Both the position numbers and the translations under genes were made by a program. Below the pieces are notes generated by a model that was given only the letters and a program-made list of their open reading frames with translations, searched no databases and was not told the DNA's origin. From a virus, in the IMG/VR virus record IMGVR_UViG_3300035183_000829, positions 1 through 43,509 of that record: a DNA stretch of 43,509 nucleotides; one strand, 5' to 3'. Every line of letters begins with the position of its first letter. The stretch's first letter is position 1. Below are positions 31,787 through 40,961 of the stretch, piece by piece.

Positions 31787-32444
31787 GTGGATTGGTAAGG
31801 TTTGTAGCACTGAATCATGCGGAGGTAAAATCCGATGCATAGGTTTGTGCTCAAAATGTTATAGCAAACATTTAAGGTTGAAAAATCCAGAAAAATACAA
31901 AGATCGCGACAAGGAAAAGTACCAAAAAGGTAAAGATAGAATATCAAAAAGAAAAAAGGATAAATACAAAGAGAATCCAGAACCAGCTAAGCAACGAGCT
32001 AAGAACTATAGGAAAAACAATCCTGAAAAAAAGAAGATCGCTGATGCTGTGTATAAAGAGAAAAACAGAGAAAAACGCAAGCCTTTAAATAATCAATATA
32101 TGATCAACAGAAGGCGATCGGATGAGCAGTTTAGATTGATAGGTGTTTGTAGGTGTCGTATTTATAAAGCTTTAATAGAGCAAGATGTCGAAAAGCAGAT
32201 GCCGACTAAAGAGCTTATTGGCTGCAGCGTGACGGATCTTAAAAAGCATATTGAGTCTAAATTTAAGGATGGGATGGGTTGGGAGAACTACGGTCTGTCC
32301 GGTTGGCATATTGATCATATCAAGCCATTAAGTTTGTTCGATCTTTCCGATCCGGTCGAGCTTTTAAAGGCGTGTCATTTTACTAATTTACAGCCATTAT
32401 GGGCCAAAGAGAATTTATCAAAGGGCAATCGCTATGACGGATAA
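31779..32444 (+). CDS. HNH homing endonuclease (221 aa)
   Basis: Free-standing HNH endonuclease. The C-terminal catalytic part (residues 175-217) reads GWHIDHIKPLSLFDLSD, then HFTNLQPLWAKENLSKGNR, with His177, Asp179, His180 and Asn203 as expected for an HNH core. The N-terminus has a Cys cluster (Cys9, 14, 20, 24, 27: CIGLCSKCYSKH) that may be a zinc ribbon. A very Lys-rich DNA-binding middle follows (KEKYQKGKDRISKRKKDKYK). The start is TTG at 31779 with AAAGGA eight to nine bases upstream. It overlaps the wedge gene before it by eight bases and the wedge gene after it by 11, so it sits without any spare DNA between two structural genes. Its Lys/Asn-rich, AT-rich coding differs from its neighbours. 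Confidence 0.9.
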   Translation: MAKWIGKVCSTESCGGKIRCIGLCSKCYSKHLRLKNPEKYKDRDKEKYQKGKDRISKRKKDKYKENPEPAKQRAKNYRKNNPEKKKIADAVYKEKNREKRKPLNNQYMINRRRSDEQFRLIGVCRCRIYKALIEQDVEKQMPTKELIGCSVTDLKKHIESKFKDGMGWENYGLSGWHIDHIKPLSLFDLSDPVELLKACHFTNLQPLWAKENLSKGNRYDG

Positions 32445-34944
32445 TACAAATCTTAGTGCCCGAATTGAGAGATTCGTCCCCCAACACTTCCTTGAAGTGC
32501 TTGGGAAGAATTTGCCCGCTCTTTTGAAGGCTATCAACTCGTCAAACGCTAAGGCTGAGGCCCAGGTGCAGGCCTGTATTGATAACCTTTTCTTATCCAC
32601 TGCAAACGGAAAATATCTGGTCCAGCTTGGAGAAGAGCAGGGTTTCACGATGCCTGCCAACTCTGGTCTCGACCTGAGAGCCTATCGTGTTTTGGTGCCT
32701 ATCATGGTATCCAATCCAAAGCAGGTTCGCATCAGTATAAACGAGCTGATTCAGGCTTTCTACGGATCTGAAAGAACAAAACCGTCAATTGAATCAAGTA
32801 TATACAGCCCTTACTCTTTGGCCGATGGGGATGATTTGGTTGTCACGACCGAATCCGGGTCCGTGGATCTGTCTGTTCTGGCTAATCAGGTTTCCGACAT
32901 CACAAGTGTCTCTGCTCAAGAGTTAGCTGCTATTATAAACTCGTCCCAGTCCATCGTCCTTGCTCAGGCGGTTACCGATCGAGCGGTTGGTCTTGATTTT
33001 GTAAGGATATCAAGCAATACCCCAGGATCTGGTGCCTTTATTAGGGTATCTGGTGGAACGCTTCAAAATATATTGAAGTTCCCGAATGTATTAGCAACCG
33101 AAAACACCACGGGAACAACTTGGAATATCACAAGAACATCTCTTCTTAATGACGAGGTGAAGTTCACTTGGAACGGCCTCGGTACTAACCCTAAAGTCTA
33201 CCTAGCAAAAAAAGATGATGTGGTTACTATACGCGGCCTAGTTGACGGAGTAGCAGATTTTTCTCTTCTGAATGGTTCGTATACTGTTGTTGACTCTGGT
33301 TATGATTATTTCATTATCCGGAATGATCGCTTTGATTATGTGTCTGCCGTATTGACGCAGAACATGACAACAAATATTGTCTTTACCGAAAACCGCAATA
33401 TCACCATTTTTGATAGAGATGAGTATGCACTCAGCTCTGAAACAACCGATCAGACAATTACCATCACTGTCCCAGCTGTACCCCCATTGGCAAGACGCTT
33501 CCTTTCTGGGTCCGCACATCTGCGAGGCGGTGAGTATAAAGTTATTGATTTCACCAGGAGCTCGGTACAAATAAGCACTGGTTCTACTGGAGCTGTACCC
33601 AATCAGGATAATCAGTTTGTGTTGAGTAATCCGTATCAGAGATACGACTTCAAGCTCAAACACTATAAAACAATACTTGTTGACACTGATACCGTCACTC
33701 CGACGTACCTCATGGAAACCGGTAATGATGATTATGCTGTATTTCCATATACATCCAGTACAAACGTAAGCACTGACCCTATCTATGGCTCGATCGATTC
33801 TGATGAGTATAAGATGACTTTTCCGTACCCTCACGGCCTTCAAAAGGGTTGGGGGTTTACGATTGACTCGGCAATTGGCATCAGTAATATAACTTCGTCT
33901 GATTTGAATTCGGAGCATGTCACAAAGGCTGTTCTTGATAAGAATAATATTAAGTTCACAATGAAGGATACATCCGGTGTTCCGAAGGTATTCGATGGAA
34001 TAGGTTGGGCCGCTCTAGCGGCTATTCCAACAGCGCCGTGTGATGTGATTCGTTATACCGACTTCCAGCCTGATGGTGCGGATTTTTATCTACAATTTCC
34101 ATCCTCATCGGCCAGGATAGCAACCGGCCTAACACCTGGAACTACATTTCGATTAAGTACGTCACTTGGTACTGATGTCGATCCGTATTTTGCTGGTATA
34201 CTCCGATACACACTATTGACTGTCACCTCGGCCACAGGCTCGACAGTCAATTTCTCTCTTGGTCAAGGGCCGGGTGGAACCGGAACCGTCATCACCGGGA
34301 TATCGGGGAGAAGATCTGGGTATTTTGGTGGCACAGTGAACTATCGCTTGGATAAAACAAGCCCCTATAATCAAGAGCGGGTTTTTGCGGATCTGAAGGG
34401 TGTCTTCATATCCTATAGCGCATCACAAAATCCTGATTACATTGGCTCTTTCATTTTTGATCCGGTTGGCTCTCAAACTGCCTTTACCGTGTCTCAGTAT
34501 ATAGTCAAGCTGACTGATAACGTCCTAAAGGGTGATAACCTCACACTTCTTAAGGTAGATAGAACTACCATACCATCAGGCAAAGCCTTCCCGTCGTCAG
34601 GTCAAATTGTTTTAGATTATGGCAACGACAATCTCGAAGGCCCGATCAGATACTTTGCTGTGATCGATAACACAACCTCTGGCCAAATCCTTATCGATCC
34701 GGCTTATAGGTTCAAAAAAGCTCATGCAGTTGGCGCGAATGTTCAATATATACACGCTAACTCAGCCTACGCTCCGTCTGTTGATGGCGCTGATTATCCA
34801 GTTTACATTACAGGAACAACCGCAGCCAGAAATACCCTGTTCGCTCTGATCAGGCTTCTTGTGGCGTCGGGTATCTTTGTGGAATCAGACATAATTTTGC
34901 CGAATCTTAGGAATGACGACCTAGGTATCGTTCCGTTCGATTGA
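32434..34944 (+). CDS. Baseplate wedge or tail protein, I-like (836 aa)
   Basis: Large beta-rich structural protein following the J-like protein, the usual place of a P2 gpI-like wedge or fibre-linking protein. The N-terminal helical part (RFVPQHFLEVLGKNLPALLK, then ACIDNLFLSTANGKYLVQLG, EEQGFTMPANSGLDLRAYR) resembles proteins that attach to the wedge. After residue ~110 the sequence is a long series of beta stretches typical of tail surface proteins. The C-terminal helix FALIRLLVASGIFVESD ends the chain. ATG at 32434 overlaps the end of the HNH gene. The I-like assignment comes mostly from gene order. Confidence 0.6.
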   Translation: MTDNTNLSARIERFVPQHFLEVLGKNLPALLKAINSSNAKAEAQVQACIDNLFLSTANGKYLVQLGEEQGFTMPANSGLDLRAYRVLVPIMVSNPKQVRISINELIQAFYGSERTKPSIESSIYSPYSLADGDDLVVTTESGSVDLSVLANQVSDITSVSAQELAAIINSSQSIVLAQAVTDRAVGLDFVRISSNTPGSGAFIRVSGGTLQNILKFPNVLATENTTGTTWNITRTSLLNDEVKFTWNGLGTNPKVYLAKKDDVVTIRGLVDGVADFSLLNGSYTVVDSGYDYFIIRNDRFDYVSAVLTQNMTTNIVFTENRNITIFDRDEYALSSETTDQTITITVPAVPPLARRFLSGSAHLRGGEYKVIDFTRSSVQISTGSTGAVPNQDNQFVLSNPYQRYDFKLKHYKTILVDTDTVTPTYLMETGNDDYAVFPYTSSTNVSTDPIYGSIDSDEYKMTFPYPHGLQKGWGFTIDSAIGISNITSSDLNSEHVTKAVLDKNNIKFTMKDTSGVPKVFDGIGWAALAAIPTAPCDVIRYTDFQPDGADFYLQFPSSSARIATGLTPGTTFRLSTSLGTDVDPYFAGILRYTLLTVTSATGSTVNFSLGQGPGGTGTVITGISGRRSGYFGGTVNYRLDKTSPYNQERVFADLKGVFISYSASQNPDYIGSFIFDPVGSQTAFTVSQYIVKLTDNVLKGDNLTLLKVDRTTIPSGKAFPSSGQIVLDYGNDNLEGPIRYFAVIDNTTSGQILIDPAYRFKKAHAVGANVQYIHANSAYAPSVDGADYPVYITGTTAARNTLFALIRLLVASGIFVESDIILPNLRNDDLGIVPFD

Positions 34945-34947
34945 TCA

Positions 34948-34976
34948 TTGATTTCGGGCGCCTCGGGTGCTAAAAT
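34948..34976 (+). promoter_or_regulatory. Sigma70-like promoter for the tail fibre gene
   Basis: TTGATT (34948-34953), exactly 17 bases, TAAAAT (34971-34976) with extended TGC before it. It lies 41 bases before the ATG at 35018. The spacer contains the imperfect hairpin GCGCC-TCG-GGTGC. Confidence 0.72.
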
Positions 34977-35017
34977 CAGGTAAGCCTCGATACTATTTCA
35001 AATCCAAAGGTGTCATA

Positions 35018-38000
35018 ATGGCAGTTTTGAGCCGCGTCAATTTTACAGGTCAGCAACGTCTTGATTTGCCAGACCTTTTGGCCATGGAATCTTTTTCCGC
35101 ATTTGATTTGCGTACAATCATATCCGTTTTCTCTGGCGCTGATAAAGCTTATGTGATTCGTGGATTTCAAGTTGTCGGTAAGACTGGTCTCAACATTCAA
35201 ATATCCGTTGCCAACTCCGTCGTATTCAACCCACTTGATTCAGTTGGTAGTTTTTATACCGGTCTATCTGATGATGCTGACCTGTCCGTCGATTTACCTG
35301 CCGATCAGACCAACGTCTTTGTCGAGGCTGTATTCAAAAGTGTCACAAAGAACCCAGTCAACCGCGGCGTGTGGGACCCATTGGCTCTTGCTGGCGATGA
35401 TGTATCGGGTACTGAATTCTCTGCAGCTATCAATTTTGAGGCTCAGATTGAACTCAATATATCCGTAAATACGACCGGTTTTTCTGACGGAGCTATTCCT
35501 CTTTTAAGAGCTCAAACTTCGGCCAGTGCCATCGTTAGTATGATCGATTGTCGCCCACTTCTTTATCGACTCGGTACTGGCGGAACTACACCAGATCCAC
35601 TTAATAAATACAATTGGTCTGCCACAAGGGCCGAGCCTGTTCCGAGTGGAACTGGTGTTGGTGATGCGCCCGACAGCCCTTGGCGTGAAAAAGACGCATC
35701 AGGCTCAATTAACGACAAAGCCTTCAAATCATTCAAGGACTGGGCTGATGCCGTTATGACTCGGTTTGCCGAGTTGTCGGGTTCGTCTATCTGGTATCTA
35801 TCCGGAGCATCATCAGCCCCAATTCCCGGCACTTCGATAAATCAAATCTTTTTTGATGCGCTTGGCCACAATCTGCAACCAAGCTCGACATCTGCATTCA
35901 AATGGAAGAGCGTCGGCGGGACATATAGGCTCGCTGGTGAAGGATCTGTGGCTGTAAATGGAGTTACCGGACAAGTACACTCTGGTCTTATCCGATGGAA
36001 GTCCAATTATTCAAACCTTGAATGGCATTTGGGTGGAACCTATGCTGTAGGTACCAAGCGAAACTATACACCTGCAGGTGTTCGTTTTACATCTCCGGCT
36101 CCAATTGATGGCGGTAACGTATACCTCAAGCTCGAAAGAGAGATAGCCAAGGGATCTGGTGCTGATGTTAAATGGGCTGATAACTCAAGCTATCTCTCAT
36201 TCACAGCAAATAAGGCTGTTTCTGGTAATGCCGGTGACTTTACTGGGATCGCAATTGGCGATTATATCAGAAAAGAATCAGAGGGTTATGGTCGATACTA
36301 CCGCGTCACAAAGATGTGGGATGGCTCGACTCTCTATAACATCGCGAATGATGCCGACCAGAACCTTATAGCTACCTCAGCTGTTGTTGCCCTTGAGGTT
36401 GAAAACCTGACCGACCCAACCTTGGGTATTGTTGGTGGGGCTTCCACCGAACCATTAAGGTATTTCAGGTCGCGCTATTCTGACGCAGATTTGTTTGCTG
36501 ACACTGTTACAAATACGTATCTATACCAGCATGTTGATTATTATTGGCTCGGTCGTCGCCAAGGCAACCTTTTCTTCCTTCGTGGTTATGGAACTATGGA
36601 TCAAGGAGAAGAGGTAACTGCACTTGACGCTACATGGTCTAAGGGTAATCAAGGTGGCGGTAATGATTGTATAATTGAGCATGCGTACGACTCGGTTTAT
36701 GATGGCACTAACGGTTACTCTCTTAAGAGTGGTGCTACAACTACCCTTGTTACGATTCGTCGATTCAAGCGTGACAATACCATTGAGACTCCAACTCCTG
36801 CATCTGACAATAGCGGTGCTCTACTCACCTACACCATCAATGCGCCTGTCGGCCTCATGAATGTAGGTGATCAGTTGTGGGTGCGTCTATCTGACACAAC
36901 TGGCGGCACGCTCACAAACGGATCTGTTACAAACTCGACAGACGATCTCGATAATACGGATACACTTAGCAACCGTTGGGAAATCCGTCCAGCTGCAACT
37001 ACACCAGCAAGAACCTTTGATGACAAAGATATTTTCCTCTTGGCTCGCCGTATCACGGTTGGTGGTAATGCAGCGCTCTTGTTCTCTGATGGCTCTGTAT
37101 TAGATTCCTATGGTAAGTATATCAACAATCACCTTGAGATTCAGGGTGATGTTAAGTTGACTGGCAGACCGGTTACCTCCGCTCTGTTTATTCATCCAAC
37201 GATACAGGGTCAAATTGACACAGATGTCGCAAACTACTTCTACGACAAAAACCTCGGCGTTGCAGGTATCAGAACCTTTAGAATCGCAGATGATTCAATC
37301 ACTCTGGATGCAGCAGCTGATGTATCGTTTTTACCAAACATGGGACAAAAAACCCTCACGGTTGGTGGAGCAAGTTCAACCACGTACATCCCAGGCGACC
37401 TTATTGTCGCGGGTAACACGGTTGCTGCCCAGGTTTCTCAAATCCAGTCCGAAGATAAGCTCATAACCCTTGGAGTTGGTAATGCTCTTAATGGCGGGTA
37501 TAATGCGGGCCTGGAGGTGGCTGATGACACACAGACTGGCGTTTCCTTTAGCTCAAGCTCTGGTACGCCTGATATAGTCGTAACCTTCGGTTCAGCTCCA
37601 ACTTATTCGGTTGGCGATGTAATCGGTATCTCGGCTGCACTCGGTATCGGCGGCATCACTGCTGGTGAAATCGGTGGTGAGTATACCATTGTAGCCGGTG
37701 CTCCTGCATCTGCTGGTGAAGCTCAAGTATCCGGCTCTACCCTGATACTCAGAACTGCGGCTACAGCAACATCCACTGCATCATCTTCGACCACACCTCC
37801 GAAATCATTCAAGAGCGAATGGGCGTTCAAGGTAACTGGTGCCGATGGCAACCTGACTGGTTACACATCTTGGATGTTCCAGGCTAAAGGTGTCGCCACC
37901 AAACCAACCCTGACCCCTGTTGCGTCTTATGGAATCGTGCCAACAGCTCATTCCACAAATATGCTCGCGACTCGAATCCCGTTCGTCAACAATGACAATG

Positions 38001-40387
38001 CTGGTCCGGCTGGTGTTGACTCTACATTGAACTTCTCTGCCAACCTGACATGGGATGGTACGACTTTCTCAGTTGTTGGTAATACAAGCATTACTGGATC
38101 TATGATCCCGGGCGTTGACGATCTTTATGATATTGGTACGTCACTTTTGCAATGGCGTATGCTCTATCTTGGACCATCCAATGACTCCGGTATTACTTGG
38201 GGTGGAGATACCAATCTCTATCGCCCATCTGCTAACCTTCTTAAGACCGATGACTCGCTGGAAGTGACTGGCACTGCTTTCTTAGATACGGCGGCTGACT
38301 TCACTCAGCAGGCAAGCATAGTTTCTCCGTCACCTAATCATACGTCAATTTGGGCCTCGTCGGTTGACGGATTCATGTATCAAAGGACTTCGGATGGCGA
38401 TGTTAAGCTTCTGACTAACATTGAAGGTAATGTTTATGAAGAAACTGTTTATATCGTCTCTTCGCCAAGCGGCAACAACCAAGCCGCGCAGCTTTTGTCG
38501 CCTCCAGCTAACGTAACTCTGCCAAAAGACTCCAAAAAAGTTATCGGCACCACGCTTGTGGCGTCGGTTATCAACGGTTTCTCAACTGTAACCGTAACCA
38601 AGATCAATCACGGCCTCAGTACTGGTGATCTGGTAACTGTGACAACTGGTTCTGCGATCGGCGGCATCTCGGCTGTTGATTTGTCAGTAACTGGTGTGGC
38701 ATGTACAGTTTTAACGCCAAATACCTTCAGTTATACAGCTACGGCATCAGCCACATCGACAGCATCAGGAAACCTGGATAGAGTCACTGCACAAACAATT
38801 AGATACTATCTGGTTGGTGATAGAACTCTTGAGGTCTACCTTAATGGCGAGTTAATGACTCGCGGTGAAGATTATAACGAGTTTGGTGCAGCTAATACCA
38901 ACTCGAACATCATTACTTGGCTCAGAACGCTTGAGCTAACCGATATTGTTGTGTACCGCATAGACTCGAATGGTGGTCAGTACATCGTGAACGCCAATGG
39001 CGGGACAACACTTCAGGCCGCCTATTTGGCTGGTCCGATTATCAACACCTCGCCAGGAACTCCGGTCACCATCAATGGTACTGGTAAGCTCCTTGTTGTC
39101 AACGGTGATATGACTGTAACTGGCGTAATTGACCCAACTGGCCTGACACTCACACCATCCGCATCCGATCCGTTGCAGGCAACTGATTATGGATTCTGGC
39201 TTGATGCGACCAATCACTTGATTTGGAAGCGCGGTGTGTCTAGTCCAATTGATCTATCCCATGGATTTATCAGGAAAGATGGAGATGCTCTTGGTACGCC
39301 AACTGCACACATATCGTGGGGTGGTTTTAAGATAACAGGCCTTGCAGACGGTACATCCGCTCAAGACGCTGTCACCAAGGCGCAGCTCGATACGGTGGCT
39401 GGATACTTGTCTGACTATCTACCAAGAGATGGGTCTTTGTCTATGACAGCCAATCTCCCAATGGGTAATAACAGGATAACCGGACTCGCTACTCCGGCTG
39501 CACTTACTGATGCAGCCACAAAAGGGTATGTTGATTCATTTGATCGATATACTGGTGTGTACGTCACATTGACCAACAACACCGGATCGACTATTACTAT
39601 CGGCCAACTTGTGATTGTCAGCACCTCAGCCGCTGGTGAAATGACCTTAGCTGATGCAACCACACTCGCCTTGTCTGAAGGTACGGTTGGCGTCTCTGTT
39701 GAGAATATCTTGACTGGAACTCAAGGCAAGATCCAGCTCATAGGTAAGGCAACTGTTAATGGTGGTCCATTCACTATCGGCAAGCGTGTCTTCCTTAGTG
39801 AAACCCCGGGTCTCGGTACTTCATCGCCTCCAACATTGATTGGCTCAACTGTGTTTGTTATTGGTTGGGCAACTACGGCTACCGAAGTTGTCTTGAACCC
39901 GTACCTAGACAGTATTAACGACAATGTTTACGAAGAGTTGATGACTGTCGTGTCAGGCGCTCCGGCAAATGACAATGAAATCACTGGACCGGTAACGTCC
40001 GGCACGAACATTACCCTACCTCTTGACTCGAGAGACTCAAATACTACTCAAGAGTATCGAGTTGGTGATGGGTTGTTGCAGATATACCTTAATGGCGTAT
40101 TACTCACACCAACTGTTGATTGGACAGAAGTTGGTACTATTGGTACGCTTAGTTCTGTGATTCAGATCCAAAGAGATTTAGAGATCACCGACGAGCTAGT
40201 ATTCCGAATTAGCATCAGAGATACAGCATACTTCCCGGGCGCTGGTGGAGGTGCAACTCTTCAGACTGCGTACAACGCTGGTCCGACGATTACAACAACC
40301 ATGAGCAATCCAGTTACAATCAATGGCCCGGTTGGTACACAACTGCATGTTCTTGGTGATTTCCAAGTTGATGGATTAATCCTCTAA
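35018..40387 (+). CDS. Large tail fibre protein (1789 aa)
   Basis: Probable long tail fibre or adhesin. ATG at 35018 is chosen: AAAGG lies seven bases upstream and the promoter -10 box lies inside any longer frame from GTG 34967. The N-terminal ~200 residues (SRVNFTGQQRLDLPDLLAME, then SAFDLRTIISVFSGADKAYV) probably attach to the baseplate. The rest is beta-rich with fibre-type motifs: DIGTSLLQWRMLYLG, GGFKITGLADGTSAQDAVTK, ITGLATPAALTDAATKGYVD. A domain starting NVYEE occurs twice (residues 1138-1354 and 1636-1770). The first copy contains one 61-residue AIGGIS module also found in the J-like protein. A domain near residues 1520-1600 (NNTGSTITIGQLV) is shared with the next gene. Host-range determination is inferred. 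Confidence 0.78.
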   Translation: MAVLSRVNFTGQQRLDLPDLLAMESFSAFDLRTIISVFSGADKAYVIRGFQVVGKTGLNIQISVANSVVFNPLDSVGSFYTGLSDDADLSVDLPADQTNVFVEAVFKSVTKNPVNRGVWDPLALAGDDVSGTEFSAAINFEAQIELNISVNTTGFSDGAIPLLRAQTSASAIVSMIDCRPLLYRLGTGGTTPDPLNKYNWSATRAEPVPSGTGVGDAPDSPWREKDASGSINDKAFKSFKDWADAVMTRFAELSGSSIWYLSGASSAPIPGTSINQIFFDALGHNLQPSSTSAFKWKSVGGTYRLAGEGSVAVNGVTGQVHSGLIRWKSNYSNLEWHLGGTYAVGTKRNYTPAGVRFTSPAPIDGGNVYLKLEREIAKGSGADVKWADNSSYLSFTANKAVSGNAGDFTGIAIGDYIRKESEGYGRYYRVTKMWDGSTLYNIANDADQNLIATSAVVALEVENLTDPTLGIVGGASTEPLRYFRSRYSDADLFADTVTNTYLYQHVDYYWLGRRQGNLFFLRGYGTMDQGEEVTALDATWSKGNQGGGNDCIIEHAYDSVYDGTNGYSLKSGATTTLVTIRRFKRDNTIETPTPASDNSGALLTYTINAPVGLMNVGDQLWVRLSDTTGGTLTNGSVTNSTDDLDNTDTLSNRWEIRPAATTPARTFDDKDIFLLARRITVGGNAALLFSDGSVLDSYGKYINNHLEIQGDVKLTGRPVTSALFIHPTIQGQIDTDVANYFYDKNLGVAGIRTFRIADDSITLDAAADVSFLPNMGQKTLTVGGASSTTYIPGDLIVAGNTVAAQVSQIQSEDKLITLGVGNALNGGYNAGLEVADDTQTGVSFSSSSGTPDIVVTFGSAPTYSVGDVIGISAALGIGGITAGEIGGEYTIVAGAPASAGEAQVSGSTLILRTAATATSTASSSTTPPKSFKSEWAFKVTGADGNLTGYTSWMFQAKGVATKPTLTPVASYGIVPTAHSTNMLATRIPFVNNDNAGPAGVDSTLNFSANLTWDGTTFSVVGNTSITGSMIPGVDDLYDIGTSLLQWRMLYLGPSNDSGITWGGDTNLYRPSANLLKTDDSLEVTGTAFLDTAADFTQQASIVSPSPNHTSIWASSVDGFMYQRTSDGDVKLLTNIEGNVYEETVYIVSSPSGNNQAAQLLSPPANVTLPKDSKKVIGTTLVASVINGFSTVTVTKINHGLSTGDLVTVTTGSAIGGISAVDLSVTGVACTVLTPNTFSYTATASATSTASGNLDRVTAQTIRYYLVGDRTLEVYLNGELMTRGEDYNEFGAANTNSNIITWLRTLELTDIVVYRIDSNGGQYIVNANGGTTLQAAYLAGPIINTSPGTPVTINGTGKLLVVNGDMTVTGVIDPTGLTLTPSASDPLQATDYGFWLDATNHLIWKRGVSSPIDLSHGFIRKDGDALGTPTAHISWGGFKITGLADGTSAQDAVTKAQLDTVAGYLSDYLPRDGSLSMTANLPMGNNRITGLATPAALTDAATKGYVDSFDRYTGVYVTLTNNTGSTITIGQLVIVSTSAAGEMTLADATTLALSEGTVGVSVENILTGTQGKIQLIGKATVNGGPFTIGKRVFLSETPGLGTSSPPTLIGSTVFVIGWATTATEVVLNPYLDSINDNVYEELMTVVSGAPANDNEITGPVTSGTNITLPLDSRDSNTTQEYRVGDGLLQIYLNGVLLTPTVDWTEVGTIGTLSSVIQIQRDLEITDELVFRISIRDTAYFPGAGGGATLQTAYNAGPTITTTMSNPVTINGPVGTQLHVLGDFQVDGLIL
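38429..39079 (+). repeat. Fibre domain repeat A (217 codons, with inserted module)
   Basis: Starts NVYEETVYIV and includes NVTLPKDS, YYLVGDRTLEVYLNGELM, LRTLELTDIVVYRI, TTLQAAYLAGPIINTS and PVTING. It is homologous to 39923-40327, but about 82 codons longer because a block holding the 61-codon module sits between LPKDS and YYLVGDR. Confidence 0.8.
38594..38776 (+). repeat. 61-codon tail module, copy 4
   Basis: Begins VTKINHGLSTGDLVTV, centre AIGGISAVDLSV, end YTATASATSTASGNL. Exactly 183 bases, the same length as the three copies in the J-like wedge gene. Confidence 0.85.
39923..40327 (+). repeat. Fibre domain repeat B (135 codons)
   Basis: Starts NVYEELMTVV and includes NITLPLDSRD, EYRVGDGLLQIYLNGVLL, QRDLEITDELVFRI, ATLQTAYNAGPTITTT and PVTING. 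It is the short form of repeat A, without the inserted module. Confidence 0.8.
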
Positions 40388-40400
40388 CTAGGTAATATGT

Positions 40401-40958
40401 ATGGCAAAAGGAATAATTTTCCAACCTCAAGCTTCTAACCCCATCCCAAATGGCAACAACGGGATTTGGGTTAACAACTCCAATGAAGTGATATTCGTTA
40501 ATCAATCGAATGTTCAAACCAACATCATCGCTCTTTTGAATGGCGGCTTGTCGGCTGCAGCGACAGGGATTCCACTCAAGAACAATACCGGGTCCACTAT
40601 CACCAAGGGTACGCCGGTATCTATTAACTCAAGTGGCGAACTTCAGCTTGTTGATGTGACTGTGGATGCCAATGCATTAGCTGCTGTTGGGGTTGCGGCG
40701 ACAGACATTCCCAATGCCTCGTCTGGTACTATCATAATGAATGGCATAATCACCAATATAACCACTGGCTTAGCCTTTGGTTCGGCAGTTTTCATCACAC
40801 CTGCAGGAACTCTGACAAGCACATATCCATCCATCGGTAACGGAGATGGATTTGCTGCAGGTGATTTCATTATTAAGGTCGGTGTTATTGCCAAAAATGC
40901 CACCACACCAGCCAACAAAGACCTTCTCGTGAATCTTTATGTTGTTGGCCAGCTCTAA
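40401..40958 (+). CDS. Small tail fibre-associated protein (185 aa)
   Basis: A 185-residue beta-rich protein. Residues ~60-140 (NNTGSTITKGTPVSINSSGE, VAATDIPNASSGTIIMNGII, GSAVFITPAGTL) match a domain of the preceding fibre (NNTGSTITIGQLVIVSTSAA, GKRVFLSETPGL), so the two share an ancestor. The N-terminus (MAKGIIFQPQASNPIPNGNN, GIWVNNSNEVIFVNQS) resembles short fibre or decoration proteins. It starts 13 bases after the fibre stop with AGG upstream. It may cap, decorate or help fold the fibre. The AT-hook gene that follows is separated by a possible structured RNA region and a strong terminator. Confidence 0.65.
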   Translation: MAKGIIFQPQASNPIPNGNNGIWVNNSNEVIFVNQSNVQTNIIALLNGGLSAAATGIPLKNNTGSTITKGTPVSINSSGELQLVDVTVDANALAAVGVAATDIPNASSGTIIMNGIITNITTGLAFGSAVFITPAGTLTSTYPSIGNGDGFAAGDFIIKVGVIAKNATTPANKDLLVNLYVVGQL

Positions 40959-40961
40959 TTC

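Noticed and set aside
33238-33918. A 226-codon open frame on the - strand opposite the I-like gene
   Set aside because: It is a shadow of a well-supported + strand gene, with no start site or recognisable motif.
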